From NCBI GenBank assembly GCA_033675265.1, contig JAUJYZ010000754.1, positions 186,001 through 250,000 on the forward strand: DNA of 64,000 nucleotides, given 5' to 3'. Below are positions 11,272 through 24,937 of this stretch, one piece after another (within the stretch, counting starts at the first letter, position 1; each line of letters starts with the position of its first letter). The stretch comes from Actinostola sp. cb2023 (lineage: Eukaryota; Cnidaria; Anthozoa; Actiniaria; Actinostolidae). The position numbers and the translations under genes were made by a program. The notes beneath the pieces were generated by a model. It was given only the letters and a program-made list of their open reading frames with translations, made no database searches and had not been told where the DNA came from.

Positions 11272-13462
11272 TCTTATGCGAAAATTGTAAGTAGACTGAG
11301 CTAGGTCGATCAGTATGCAATTCCAAAAGAAAACAAGTCCTCGTCCTTTATACTACAATCCTACCTTGTCAATAAAGCAGTGATGCAGGAAAAACTCTGG
11401 CGCAGCCGAGGAGTCGATAGAACACATCGTTCCACCAATCAAGCAGTGAATCGTGTCGTGGAAGTTAATTCGAAGCGTCACCTCGAAGTCTGTGGCATTT
11501 TCTGGTGGAATTTCCAGCAATTCCAGGATCGCGACAATATCAGGGGGGTACCCTTGGAATCTCCTTCGGTTGCAGTTCGGTCTGACTGACTGTACTGGCT
11601 TCCACTCGCCGGAAAATGGTCCGACGTCGACGCAATAGAAGTTTGCCGGATTCCCATTACCTCCAAAGCCACTGCTTCCAGAATACCAAAGGTCACCTGG
11701 TTCAGTCCCCCAGGGGTCCCCTGAGGCGGCACTCCAGTCCCAGTAGGGTAGGGTTATTCTACAATCAATTTTTCGGAGTAAATTTTCAAACTGAAGGAGG
11801 TACCAACGATGCCACGGCAAGAAATGATGTTTTTGGTGAATGGAGGTCATGAACAATACTGTGTGGTTGGTGATCAGCTCCTTGTATATGTGGTGGTATT
11901 CGCTATAAAGAGAAAATAAATCCAGTCGTTTAACGCACACTTCCACTTTCATTCTTTATGTGAATTATTCAAAATCGCTCTGATCAGTCAAAAAGTTTGA
12001 ATTCTGTCTCAGCTACTTTATCTTAGTATGTAGTTTATCATGCATATAGTCGCTTGTCTAGAGCTCATCGAAATCTTGAGATATTTTAGAAAAAACTGAT
12101 TTCAACGATCTTTGTTTATCGTTGCCAAGAAAACCTTGATCGAGCTGAAAATCACATAATTCTAAATTTCCATATTTGTCCGATAACTGTTGCAAAAGTT
12201 GTTTTGATCGGTCTAGGATAAGTCCATCAACTCGCCGAATGAAAAGTGGAAGTGTGATCAGGCCACCTTAATAGTGCTGTAATTGGGATAAATCGAAGGG
12301 CGATGTCAGTCCGTCGGTCAGTCAGTCAGTCAGTCAGTCAATTAGTCAGTCTTTCAGTCAGTCAGTCAGCCAATCATTATTTCACTCAGTCAGTCAGTCA
12401 GTCAGCCAATCATTATTTCACAGTCAGTCAGTCAGTCAGTCAGTCAGCCATCATTATTTCACATTATTTCACTCAGTCAGTCAGTCAGTCAGTCAGTCAG
12501 TCAGTCAATCAATCATTATTTCACTCAGTCAGTCAGTCAGTCAGTCAGCCAATCATTATTTCACTCAGTCAGTCAGTCAGTCAGTCAGCCAATCATTATT
12601 TCACTCAGTCAGTCAGTCAGTCAGTACAGTCAGCCAATCATTATTTCACTCAGTCAGACGTCAGTCAGTCAGCCATTTATTCAATCAGTCAGTTCGTCGA
12701 TCGATCGGTCGATCGGTCGGTCTGTCAGCAAGTCATTTTATAGTCAGTAAGCTATATATACATTTTAATTAGCTTCTCGTATATAATCAGTCAAACAAGC
12801 CATCCGTTGCATGGTCGATCGTCTTGAATTGTCTCAACTCACCAGGCTTTAGAGGACAGCGTCTTGATAGCTTCAACATAACGTTTTCGTTCACGCCTAC
12901 TCATAGTGGTGAATTCCTTCCTCTGGCGGACACAGTTTACCCTTGTCCCATCAGAAGAGCACTCGCATAGCTGTTTACACCTATCAAAGTGCTGTACACC
13001 CGGACGGCATCTCCCTACAAAGTAACATCATACACATCATATACATTAAGTATAATATTCAGTGGAAACCAACGGGAAATCGTATACCAAATATGGAATT
13101 TAGTTACCATATTAGGAATTTATTAGTTCTGCAGGATAAGAATTCGTGCACGAACAATGGTTTTTTTCCAAAGGTTTTTGAACAAGGGATTGTTTCATTT
13201 TTATTACTTTTTTTAACTGTTTTGTTTTTAATGGTTTGGCGATATTACTGTATTGCTTCCATCGGTACCGCTAACATATCGTTTCATATAACTCGCCTTT
13301 GCAGGCGTTCGGGAAACCAAAGACTGCAAAGCTGTCGCCTGATAATAGGTAAAATTAAATAAGAAAGTAAATAGCTACCTCCATAACGACGGCCGCTACA
13401 CTCGAGTACACAGAATATTGCAACGAATATTGCTATCCACGCGATTACACGTGACATTTTCG
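9470..13462 (-). CDS. Secreted tyrosinase, tandem copy B (5 coding exons, 490 aa)
   Basis: Coding exons in transcript order are 13457-13379, 13014-12843, 11902-11365, 10895-10700 and 9957-9470, with the same lengths and phases as copy A except the last exon (488 against 581 nt). The copper-domain exon translates identically to copies A and C and keeps all six histidine ligands. The tail has the same basic stretch followed by only one KEGEGGGEYG module, so it is 31 residues shorter than copy A. The product is predicted to be secreted, because the signal peptide MSRVIAWIAIFV is intact. No frameshift or stop is seen. An oxidase acting on extracellular phenols or tyrosyl residues is inferred from the family only. 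Confidence 0.88.
12303..12735. repeat. CAGT minisatellite, unit B
   Basis: The same array as in unit A, shorter and with extra small deletions in the spacer (for example a spacer reduced to CATCATTATTTCACATTATT). Confidence 0.95.
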
Positions 13463-14167
13463 CTGAAAAGAAAAGAAACTGCATGTAAAAATGTGCAAAG
13501 TAAAGCATGGTTTATATGATCGCTGCGATCGCCCAAAACCGGTCATGTTCAGCGAATCGCAGTGTGTCAAAGATAGTAGGAACAAAGAATTAAAAAAAAA
13601 CTAAAATAATATTTATTTAATAAAAAAGGAATAAAAAGCGATTACCCCCATCATCATAGAAATAACAAATTCAGTAGACGAAGACTATTAATCTGCGTAA
13701 ACTAAAGAGAATGTCAAGCCATGCAAGACATTTGCACTATTAATTATCCTATAAGTACTTGTAATGTTTTTTACTTGTACTGACATTGCCCTGGAAGTTT
13801 AAATGACCACGTCTAATAACCTTAGCTTGACAAGGCACGTCGGCTCATTATGTATCGCCCAGGGGGTAATGAGTAGGATTTGTATATGGGGGATTGGGTT
13901 CACGCATTTTTCGGAGAAGGAAAAGGAGGAATCTTTTGATTTTAGTTTGCAAAAGGGAGTGCTAACTTCACATATCTGCTGTTGTAGCTTCCGTCTCCAG
14001 CGTGCAACTTCTTAGAAATGCAGAAGAAATTATTTTGAGAAATGTTGAACAAAGAAAGATAAGCTCGCGCCTTCGACGCATAATTGAGAAACCAAATAAA
14101 AACGGGTTTTACTTTGGTGCGCTATTCCTTGTCGCATTTATCTGGGTAAAATTGATCGGGAATCTAT

Positions 14168-14356
14168 ACAGTGGAACCTCTCTTTACGGACACCTCAATA
14201 TTTATTATATTACAGACACCTCAATATTTATTATATTACGGACACCTCTATATTTATTATATTACAGACACCCGTCAATATTTATTATATTACGGACACC
14301 TCTATATTACGGACACTATTTTCTGGCCCTTCGGTGTCCGTATTATAGAGGTTCCA
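14168..14356. mobile_element. Palindromic MITE in unit B, internally expanded
   Basis: The same element as at 8051 but with about three more AATATTTATTATATTAC(G/A)GACACC repeats in the centre. Confidence 0.85.
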
Positions 14357-15633
14357 CTAGAGTTGCTACTGGACGGCTACAAGGAATTATGACAGACAGG
14401 GTTATTGTGCATAGGATAAATCAGACACTTTGGAAGGGATCATGTGGCTTTAACACCAAATCGTCTCATCCTCCCCCGCCCCGGGCGATAAATAATGAAC
14501 GGTTCCTAATTCACTTGAAAACCTCATCGATCTGTTACCATTGGCATCGATATTAGTTCTGAATGAATGAATTACGAGAAAAATTACCGAAATCCTTTGC
14601 AGTCTTGGAGTGTTGACTGTTGCTTCGGCTGCGACAACGATTTTTGAAATAGGTGTATATCATATCCAGAGTGAGAAACGGACGTCTCTGTGAAACTCCT
14701 GTCTTTTATTTGAGCATGTCATGCACGATGGTTGCTTAGAGACAAGTTCGTTTCCACATTCTCTCGGCCATGCATGTGTGTCCTTTTAATAATGTAATAA
14801 TAATTTATTAATTTATCTTGCGCATGTTATTATGATACAATGATATAATGGTATTTTCCCCCAGAAATAAATCCTTTCGCTTGCACGCTGTTGTTATTTG
14901 ATAACACAGCGAAAGCAACATATTAACTAAGCCGTGTTTAAGCAGGCCAAAACCGGCCGGTTTGTTTTGAATTTATTTAGATAATATTTTGGGGGGAAAT
15001 GTGAACTGAAACATATTGAGATTTCAAACCTCTATAACTCCTAAACGCAAGGTTCAAATCACAAAATACTGAACCCTCCAACTATTCAGTTTATACTAAG
15101 TGGATTTAAACAATCTCACAGGGGTGATAGGCACTTTAACTTTAAGGAGCCATACCCTTCAACGACATCGTGTACGGTATTTTAACAAACAACAAATATT
15201 CACAGGATCTAGAACGTATCAGTTTATTATGACTATTGCTTTTGTTACATTTGCTTATCAGTGTTGCAGTAAATGTTCTGCTTTTTACGTGCTGTTTGCT
15301 AGTGCTGTTCGTCATTTAATCTAACCATCGCTCTATAGAGGGCGGATCGCTACTTTCGGGGGGATCGCACTTGTTAGCAAGCATCAATTTTTACTGTTAC
15401 TTTCGGGAGGTCGCTACTCTCGGAACTTTACGGTAGCCGGCTATTAGATAAGGAAGATTCAAACATTTGAAAAAGACGATCATGAAACTGCATCTTCAGT
15501 TCAAAATTATTACAACCGTTGCAACATGTACATGCTAAAGTATATATACTTTAAAATTGATTGACAAGTTAAATAATGCCGGATCGAAGGTAAAGTATAC
15601 TGTCATAGTACATTATATGTAATTCCTTTTTTA

Positions 15634-17407
15634 TTAAACCACGTAAGGAACATTATCGACTACTTGGCTTGGCGCCTCAGTAGGGACTGCGTCCCCTCCT
15701 TCCTTACCATCCTCCCCTTCGTTTCCATACTCTCCACCCCCTTCGCCTTCCTTTACACTTCCTACTCTCGGTCTACTTTCTCCTTTCTTCCTGTTTTCTC
15801 CTTTTCCATGTTTTCGATATTTCCTATTTTTACGTCTATTTTTACGTCCTTTTCCATTACCTCCAACTCTCATTCCCCCTACTACGTTATCACCCTTTTC
15901 TCTTTCCACTGCTTCCAGATCTTCCTCGTCCAAGCCAAGCCTCCTTCCTCGACGACTCTTCATCCGTGCTCGAAGCTTTTTGTTTCTTGGTCTGAATCTC
16001 TTTCCTCCTCGTCTGGCTTTGACTCTTTCTTCCCAATTGACATTGAATAGCTTGATGGCGTCTTCATCGATGTCGTCAAAGTCTGGACGCTTGAGGTTGC
16101 GAAGCTTCTTACGGCTGAGTTCTACAAAGAATATAAAAGTGAATTACTAATTGTTCACAAAAACGGATGCCCACATGTGCTGCACACCCCATCATTCAAA
16201 TAATTTTAAACTTCGATTCTTTCAAAGCAAAGCTGAACTGTTTCGTCACTTGCTACTAGCACTTGTCTCGTAATGGCACCAGCAGTGTCAAAATGAACTC
16301 CAGAAATGAAAAGAGCAACTCGATATTAGTAAAAATGTGAATTTGTAGCTCATAATGTCTGACACAGGAGAAATGACACGAAAAACAAATCGAGTGATAA
16401 TTTCTAAGAATTTGTATGGAAAATGAATATAATATGCGATTTTCACGAGAATTTTCTTTCTTATTCGGATTTTTATTCCCTTGAGAATAGTAAGACAATT
16501 GGTGCTAATTATCTAACAAAAGAAAATAGACACAGCATCCTGGTACTTGTAATCATATGATTCCATCATGGATGGAGCTTGCCATCCAGCACATTTCCCC
16601 ATATCAGTGAATACTAATAAAAATATATTTATTTTTAATGCATTTTTTCATGTGTCTAACATTGTGAGCTGCAAATTCGTCTATTCACTGATATCGAGTT
16701 GCTCTTTTCATTTCTGGAGTTCATTTTGACACTGCTGTTTGACTGATCGTATCCCTCACTAAGGGTTTTTGATCAGTTGAACATTATCAACTTCAGTTAG
16801 CCAAAATGGCCATGGATCGTCGACAAAGATCGATCAAGAAATATCTTTCTCGCATTACTTACTCCTCAAACGTCGTTTGAACGATCTTGTTTCTGTATCA
16901 TTGATGTCCAGATAGTCTACTCGAATATTTCCTGGTAGATTGTCGTTGTTAAGCACGACTTTAGGCAGCATACCATTTGTGGCAGGAAGAGGGACAGTCA
17001 ATGCCTGGAAATATGCATACTTGTGGTCCTTGCTCTGGCTTTGCCAGTCTGCCCAAATCTGAAAGAGACAATGACAATGTTTTATTTAGTACCTTGTGGA
17101 TCCATAACTATACCTATTTCCAAAAACGTTGTCGGTGAACTTGACCGTCAAGCCTACGCGACCAGACAGAAAGGGAGCATGGGTATGTCAACATATTTTA
17201 GTAGACGAGTACAGGATAGGAAAAAACGCTTAAATCACCAAATTTAAACGACAAAATACGACTTCTGAAGAAATGGTATGTTTATTTCAATCAAATTTTT
17301 TTTTTTTTACCAAAAGCCACTAAATAAGAGCTTGGGTTGCCTGTGGTAGAGCGAGCGAACAGATGCTTTGATAAGTTGGATAAGAAGGAGTTGGGGTTAT
17401 TGTGAAG

Positions 17408-17438
<31 letters not shown>

Positions 17439-19686
17439 TCTTATGCGAAAATTGTAAGTAGACTGAGCTAGGTCGATCAGTATGCAATTCCAAAAGAAAA
17501 CAAGTCCTCGTCCTTTATACTACAATCCTACCTTGTCAATAAAGCAGTGATGCAGGAAAAACTCTGGCGCAGCCGAGGAGTCGATAGAACACATCGTTCC
17601 ACCAATCAAGCAGTGAATCGTGTCGTGGAAGTTAATTCGAAGCGTCACCTCGAAGTCTGTGGCATTTTCTGGTGGAATTTCCAGCAATTCCAGGATCGCG
17701 ACAATATCAGGGGGGTACCCTTGGAATCTCCTTCGGTTGCAGTTCGGTCTGACTGACTGTACTGGCTTCCACTCGCCGGAAAATGGTCCGACGTCGACGC
17801 AATAGAAGTTTGCCGGATTCCCATTACCTCCAAAGCCACTGCTTCCAGAATACCAAAGGTCACCTGGTTCAGTCCCCCAGGGGTCCCCTGAGGCGGCACT
17901 CCAGTCCCAGTAGGGTAGGGTTATTCTACAATCAATTTTTCGGAGTAAATTTTCAAACTGAAGGAGGTACCAACGATGCCACGGCAAGAAATGATGTTTT
18001 TGGTGAATGGAGGTCATGAACAATACTGTGTGGTTGGTGATCAGCTCCTTGTATATGTGGTGGTATTCGCTATAAAGAGAAAATAAATCCAGTCGTTTAA
18101 CGCACACTTCCACTTTTCATTCTTTATGTGAATTATTCAAAATCGCTCTGATCAGTCAAAAAGTTTGAATTCTGTCTCAGCTACTTTACCTTAGTATGTA
18201 GTTTATCATGCATATAGTCGCTTGTCTAGAGCTCATCGAAATCTTGAGATATTTTAGAAAAAACTGATTTCAACGATCTTTGTTTATCGTTGCCAAGGAA
18301 ACCTTGATCGAGCTGAAAATCACATAACTCTAAATTTCCATATTTGTCCGATAACTGTTGCAAAAGTTGTTTTGATCGGTCTAGGATAAGTCCATCAACT
18401 CGCCGAATGAAAAGTGGAAGTGTGATCAGGCCACCTTAATAGTGCTGTAATTGGGATAAATCGAAGGGCGATGTCAGTCGGTCGGTCGGTCAGTCAGTCA
18501 GTCAGCCAATCATTATTTCACTCAGTCAGTCAGTCAGTCAGCCAATCATTATTTCACTCAGTCAGTCAGTCAGTCAGCCAATCATTATTTCACTCAGTCA
18601 GTCAGTCAGTCAGCCAATCATTATTTCACTCACTCAGTATGTCAGTCAGTCAGTCAGCCAATCATTATTTCACTCAGTCAGTCAGTCAGTCAGCCAGCCA
18701 ATCATTATTTTTCAGTCAGTCAGTCAGTCAGTCAGTCAGTCAGCCAATCATTATTTCAGTCAGTCAGTCAGTCAGTCAGTCAGCCAATCATTATTTCACT
18801 CAGTCAGTCAGTCAGTCAGTCAGCCAATCATTATTTCACTCAGTCAGTCAGTCAGTCAGCCAATCATTATTTCACTCAGTCAGACGTCAGTCAGTCAGCC
18901 ATTTATTCAATCAGTCAGTTCGTCGATCGGTCGATCGGTCGGTCGGTCTGTCAGCAAGTCATTTTATAGTCAGTAAGCTATATATACATTTTAATTAGCT
19001 TCTCGTATATAATCAGTCAAACAAGCCATCCGTTGCATGGTCGATCGTCTTGAATTGTCTCAACTCACCAGGCTTTAGAGGACAGCGTCTTGATAGCTTC
19101 AACATAACGTTTTCGTTCACGCCTACTCATAGTGGTGAATTCCTTCCTCTGGCGGACACAGTTTACCCTTGTCCCATCAGAAGAGCACTCGCATAGCTGT
19201 TTACACCTATCAACGTGCTGTACCCCCGGACGGCATCTCCCTACAAAGTAACATCATACACATCATATACATTAAGTATAATATTCAGTGGAAACCAACG
19301 GGAAATCGTATACCAAATATGGAATTTAGTTACCATATTAGGAATTTATTAGTTCTGCAGGATAAGAATTCGTGCACGAACAATGGTTTTTCCAAAGGTT
19401 TTTGAACAAGGGATTGTTTCATTTTTATTACTTTTTTTAACTGTTTTGTTTTTAATGGTTTGGCGATATTACTGTATTGCTTCCATCGGTACCGCTAACA
19501 TATCGTTTCATATAACTCGCCTTTGCAGGCGTTCGGGAAACCAAAGACTGCAAAGCTGTCGCCTGATAATAGGTAAAATTAAATAAGAAAGTAAATAGCT
19601 ACCTCCATAACGACGGCCGCTACACTCGAGTACACAGAATATTGCAACGAATATTGCTATCCACGCGATTACACGTGACATTTTCG
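15634..19686 (-). CDS. Secreted tyrosinase, tandem copy C (5 coding exons, 490 aa)
   Basis: Coding exons in transcript order are 19681-19603, 19240-19069, 18069-17532, 17058-16863 and 16121-15634. The gene is nearly identical to copy B, including the short one-module charged tail. The linker exon has a Phe to Val change (HFDRC becomes HVDRC) relative to A and B. The other exons read as the same protein. All six copper-ligand histidines, the signal peptide and the splice sites are intact. Copies B and C share more flanking and intron sequence with each other than with A, so B/C is the younger duplication, or they have been homogenised. Confidence 0.88.
18471..18975. repeat. CAGT minisatellite, unit C
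   Basis: The same array with a third arrangement of repeat blocks. Length changes between otherwise near-identical units show this is the fastest-evolving part of the duplication. Confidence 0.95.
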
Positions 19687-20395
19687 CTGAAAAGAAAAGA
19701 AACTGCATGTAAAAATGTGCAAAGTAAAGCATGGTTTATATGATCGCTGCGATCGCCCAAAACCGGTCATGTTCAGCGAATCGCAGTGTGTCAAAGATAG
19801 TAGGAACAAAGAATTTAAAAAAAACTAAAATAATATTTATTTAATAAAAAAGGACTAAAAAGCGATTACCCCCATCACTATAGAAATAACAAATTCAGTA
19901 GACGAAGACTATTAATCTGCGTGAACTAAAGAGAATGTCAAGCCATGCAAGACATTTGCACTATTAATTATCCTATAAGTACTTGTAATGTTTTTTACTT
20001 GTACAGTTACATTGCCGTGGAAGTTTAAATGACCACGTCTAATAACCTTAGCTTGACAAGGCACGTCCGCTCATTATGTATCGCCCAGGGGGTAATGAGT
20101 AGGATTTGTATATGGGGGATTGGGTTCACGCATTTTTCGGAGAAGGAAAAGGAGGAATCTTTTGATTTTAGTTTGCAAAAGGGAGTGCTAACTTCACATA
20201 TCTGCTGTTGTAGCTTCCGTCTCCAGCGTGCAACTTCTTAGAAATGCAGAAGAAATCATTTTGAGAAATTTTGAACAAAGAAAGATAAGCTCGCGCCTTC
20301 GACGCATAATTGAGAAACCAAATAAAAACGGGTTTTACTTTGGTGCGCTATATTCCTTGTCGCATTTATCTGGGTAAAATTGATCGGGAATCTAT

Positions 20396-20542
20396 ACAGT
20401 GGAACCTCTCTTTACGGACACCTCTATATTACAGACACCTATTATATTACGGACACCTCAATATTTATTATATTACGGACACCTCTATATTACGGACACT
20501 ATTTTCTGGCCCTTCGGTGTCCGTATTATAGAGGTTCCACTA
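20396..20542. mobile_element. Palindromic MITE in unit C
   Basis: The same element with an intermediate number of central repeats. Confidence 0.85.
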
Positions 20543-20742
20543 GAGTTGCTACTGGACGGTTACAAGGAATTATGACAGACAGGGTTATTGTGCATATAGG
20601 ATAAATCAGACACTTTGGAAGGGATCATGTGGCTTTAACACCAAATCGTCTCATCCTCCCCCGCCCCGGGCGATAAATAATGAACGGTTCCTAATTCACT
20701 TGAAAACCTCATCGATCTGTTACCATTGGCATCGATATTAGT

Positions 20743-23190
20743 ACTATTACCATAGCAACAGTAGCAAGTTCCTATCAACTTTTCAATTAATTATGGCGGA
20801 AAATGTACATTTTGTTTCAATTGTAATTGATTTTCTTGTTAGATATTGCCATCTTTTGTTTCTATATTTCAGCCAATTTTGGGACTATGAATTGCCTTCT
20901 TGTTCTTTCTGTTGATCTTGCTGTTGTCGTTTTGAGGCTTTGCATTACAAATGTATAAAACGTTTTATAGCACGATGCCGATAATTAATCATAAATAATG
21001 ATAATTTTGTAGAGACAAGATTTACTCAAAGTTTTTTTATTCCGTTTAATTTATCACCTTTTTTTCTTTCTAGATTTCTACAGTTCTGTTGCTTTCCCCT
21101 GTTTCTTTTTTATTTTTTTTTTTTTCTCTTTATCTCCTTTTCTAACTAGTTATTCCGTTTCTTGTTTTTCTTTCTTTCCCTACACTTTTATTGCTTTCAT
21201 TTGTTTCCCTTTTTTCCCTTTATCTCCTTTTCTAACTAGTCTCTCTTCTTTCCCCCCTCTCTCTTTCCCTATAGTTCATTAAACAAGTATTTCATTCCTT
21301 AGAATCCCCGAGGGAGACTAACTCTTAGTTTTCTCTTGGGTGTCACAAAGTGCAAAAGTTGCGCAATATTGCCCATATATGGATTTCAATCTAAAGCCTG
21401 GGACGAGGTCGATGTTTATTGATGTTACATGGACATGTTTCGATGCACAGTTCGGAAACAATTAATTATAATTAATCAAGTACTATCTAGACAAGTGTTT
21501 TCTTGCCCATAGTTTGATTAATAATACCTTAGAGTTAAATTATATGTTCAGTTCGTACTTTAACCCATTCATGCTGATTCCTAGTTTACTGTATTAAAAG
21601 TAATCTTTATTTTTTAATTGATAATTGTCGACAGAATTACAAAAAATAAATAATAAAGCAGAGCACGAAAGAATGGACTAATAAAAAAGAAAGAAAGAAA
21701 AAAGAACCGCAAAGGACGGAAAGTAAGAACGACAGAAAGAAAGAAAAAATGAAAGAAAGAAATAGAGAAAAAGAAAGAAAGAAAGAAAAAAAAGAAAGAA
21801 AGAAAGAAAAAAAGAAAGAAAGAAGAAAAAAGGGACGAAGGAGAGAAAGTCCAAGACGTCCTTACCTTCAATGCTCTCTATTCTCTCTAGTGTCTTGTAT
21901 CTTTGGAGTTTCGTCTCAAAATGATTTCAAAATCCATTATATAGTTTGTATATACATCGAGAAATGTCTGACGTGCATGCTTTGATAGATAGACGAGGAC
22001 GTAACCTAAACAATCAATAGAGCAATCGATACATGGAATGTTGCTATAGTAACTGACCACGTGGGTCTTACTTTACACATTGAATAGAGCAATCGATACA
22101 TGGAATGTTGCTAACCACGTGGGGTCTTACAAGTTCTTTTGAGCGCTTGCGCAATATAGGTAAAACATCATTGAGAAATATTAAAAAAAAATTCAAAATA
22201 GTTTCCTTTGTCTATAAAAGTACGACATATAAAGTATATTTTCTACTCTACATGCGAAAAGAAAGAAGGAATATAATAAATATCAGTAGATCGCATTTGC
22301 AAACTTATAATATTGTTCAGTGAATTCCCATGGAAACGGCGTGCAAGAATATTGCCATGGTAACGCATAATCGTCATCAATTTTCAAATAGCGCTAATTT
22401 GCCATAGTTAATTTGTCATTTGTTTAAGAGTTTTCAAAAGATTGTGAAACTACCTCAGTTAACGGCATTCCATGAAGTATATTCATTAATTACTCTGTAA
22501 ATTAGGGAGCAAGGGGGCCATGTACAGACTACCGAGCAACGTCTGGATCTAAAAGTCATGTTTCATTTTCCTTTGCAGAACAAATTCCACAATAGCTTTC
22601 GAAAACCAGTTCCGTTCAAAGTTTCGCCCAATATATCTTTAAAACGTTTTTGGAAAACTTGAAATCCAAATTATTATACTTTCAGGAAATAATGTTATAT
22701 CTGGTGAGGTTATTTTTCTGATCTTGTAATTTCTAATCAGTTCACAAAATTCCATTTGGGCGTTAATATCAGTCAATTCTAAATTTTGTAATATTTTGCA
22801 AGTAGTTTATCAGTATGAACAGATTTGTGAAATAAAAATAAATATTCTACTGCGATTGATGCTCGTGACAAATGGATTTGAAGTATACTTAGCTTCATGA
22901 GTTAATATTGTTAAATCGTCTCAAATCCTCAGCGACAAATCTGAACATTTAATTTCCATATTTTATTAATTTAGTCTAGTATCCTGTCATCCTGTCATAC
23001 GGACAAGAACTAGAAAAACGAGATTCGTTTGGAAGCATCTTACTATTGTGAGCTATTGTGGCCAGATGAATCTGGGAAACTTAATTATTTAGTCCCCCAA
23101 ATCCCGAGAAGGAACCGTTAATATTTCAAATAAAAAATAGCAAACAAACTTTTCAAAGATGATTATCCTCATAAGAATTGCATTTTCACA
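20743..23190. other. Intergenic sequence with simple repeats; no gene recognised
   Basis: Contains T-rich tracts (21055-21290), a GAAA-rich microsatellite (21680-21840) and a short direct duplication of AATAGAGCAATCGATACATG at about 22017 and 22083. No splice-compatible coding exon or RNA gene was found. Confidence 0.5.
21680..21840. repeat. GAAA/GAAAG microsatellite
   Basis: Purine-only imperfect tetranucleotide repeats. The Phe/Lys-rich ORFs on both strands are artefacts of it. Confidence 0.85.
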
Positions 23191-23194
23191 TAAT

Positions 23195-23635
23195 TGATTC
23201 CAATAAACCTGGGCATTACTAACTACACCAATACACACTATTAGACACTCACTCTTTTGTTTTCTTTTGTTTCTTTGCATCTAATAAGGGGTGGACCATT
23301 AAAAATGTTGGGAGGGGGGGTGACAATTCCCCAAAAAAATCCTGCAAAGAAAAAATGTCCCAAAAAAATTCCTGCTAGTACTCTACAACCTAAAAAAAAT
23401 TTCTGCAAGCAAGCAAGACAGTTGGAACATGCTATCTGGAGGCAAAATGTATAGAAAGGCAGCTTCAAGCAGGATTTTTTTTAGGTGGTAGGGTACTTGC
23501 AAGAATTTTTTTGGGACATTTTTTTTTTGCATAATTTTTTTTTGGAAATTGCAGACCAATAACCCAACATTTATAATGATCCACCCCTAAACACTGACAA
23601 CTAATTAATTAGTGCCCAGGTTTATTGGAATCACT
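23195..23635. mobile_element. Palindromic element (440 nt), ends CCAATAAACCTGGGCA
   Basis: The terminal inverted repeat ATTCCAATAAACCTGGGCA / TGCCCAGGTTTATTGGAAT encloses a second inverted repeat with AAAAAAATTCCTGCTAGTAC-type arms. Confidence 0.8.
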
Positions 23636-23714
23636 CTAACAGAGCGCATTGTGTGTCTTTTACTAAAACACTTTTCAATTTACTACGTTTTAAGAACGTT
23701 TTGATCATTTGTAT

Positions 23715-24420
23715 TAATCTCAAGTACGTTAAGGCCTGGGATGGACATGAAAGCGAGGCTAAACCTATTTTATTTTGCTGTTCGCACAGATTGTACTCGA
23801 AATGCAAGAAACTTCACACATCTGAATAACATTAGGAGTTTCAACTTTTGAGATAATAATATCGTGATAAAGTGATCACGTGACCTCTTACGTCACTCAT
23901 GTCTCCCTCGGGAATTTGAATTAAAATGGGGTGATGGGTATTTTATGTATGGAAAAAGTTATGCCACTTTTTCGTTTGTCTAGGGGAGAGGTATAAGAAT
24001 CTGCCCTCACACCTGAACAACTATGGTGTATTAAGGAGATATTTGACAAAATAGGTCACGTGACCTGGAGGGTTAATCACATTGATGCGAATATCTCCTC
24101 AATGAACATTAGTTGTTCAGGTGTGAGGGCAGATTCTTATACCTCTCCCCTAGACAAACGAAAAAGTGGCATAACTTCTTCCATACATAAAATACCCATC
24201 ACCCCATTTTAATTCAAAGTTTCGAGGGACACAGGAGTGACGTAAGAGGTCACGTGATCACTTTATCATCTATCTTATCATCTTAAAAGTTGAAACCCGT
24301 GAAGTTATGCAGCTGTACGAAGTTTCATGAATTTCGACCAAAATGTGTGCGAACAGCAAAATATAATAGTTTAGCATCGTTTTCTCGTCTGTCCCAGGCC
24401 TTAACGTACTTGAGATCTTG
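23715..24420. mobile_element. Palindromic element (700 nt), arms about 300 nt
   Basis: The termini CTCAAGTACGTTAAGGCCTG and CAGGCCTTAACGTACTTGAG. Inner arms include TGATCACGTGACCTCTTACG and GGGGAGAGGTATAAGAATCT with their reverse complements. Non-coding. Confidence 0.85.
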
Positions 24421-24544
24421 TTAATTCCGGTCTCCCCCTGACTAACAGGGACCGTATTGTTCTTGATTCCACCTCTCTCGCCAATAACCATGTAGGTATC
24501 GACTAGGTAGAGCATTCAGTTTTCACGGTTTGGAATCCTATTCG

Positions 24545-24830
24545 GCGAAATACAGTCATTCTCCAAAAGGGTTGTCCAGATGAAAAGACTACCATTACTA
24601 CAATATTAAATTCACGTGATTCATTATGTTTTCAATTTCTGCGCGCGGAACTGCGAGCTGATACCAGCGCCATAAGATTACATTCAGTTCTCACAACGCC
24701 GTGTACTTTTGCATCTCAAATTGAAATTCCACGCGAGGAAATTGAATACATAATGAATCACGTGACTTTATTGTACTACTGTAGTCTTTTTCTCTGAGCG
24801 GACATCCTTTTTGAGAATGACTGTATATTC
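24545..24830. mobile_element. Palindromic element (285 nt), TIR ATACAGTCATTCTC
   Basis: ATACAGTCATTCTCCAAAAG at the left pairs with the reverse complement ending GAGAATGACTGTAT. Inner arms share ATTCACGTGATTCATTATG. Confidence 0.8.
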
Positions 24831-24937
24831 AGATAAAACCTATTGATTCTAAATACTGAGCAATTTTTAAACCTTTCAAAAACATCTTTATTTCATTTAT
24901 ACTGCTGAGGATATTATATTACATGGCTGCGCGGAGA

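Larger units (their letters stand above)
8460..14652. repeat. Tandem duplication unit B (about 6.2 kb)
   Basis: A direct copy of unit C with very few differences (indels in simple repeats and the MITE). The copper exon offset from A is 6175 nt and to C is 6167 nt. Confidence 0.9.
14653..20742. repeat. Tandem duplication unit C (about 6.1 kb)
   Basis: The third unit; homology with A and B stops at CATCGATATTAGT near 20742, after which unrelated sequence begins. Confidence 0.9.
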
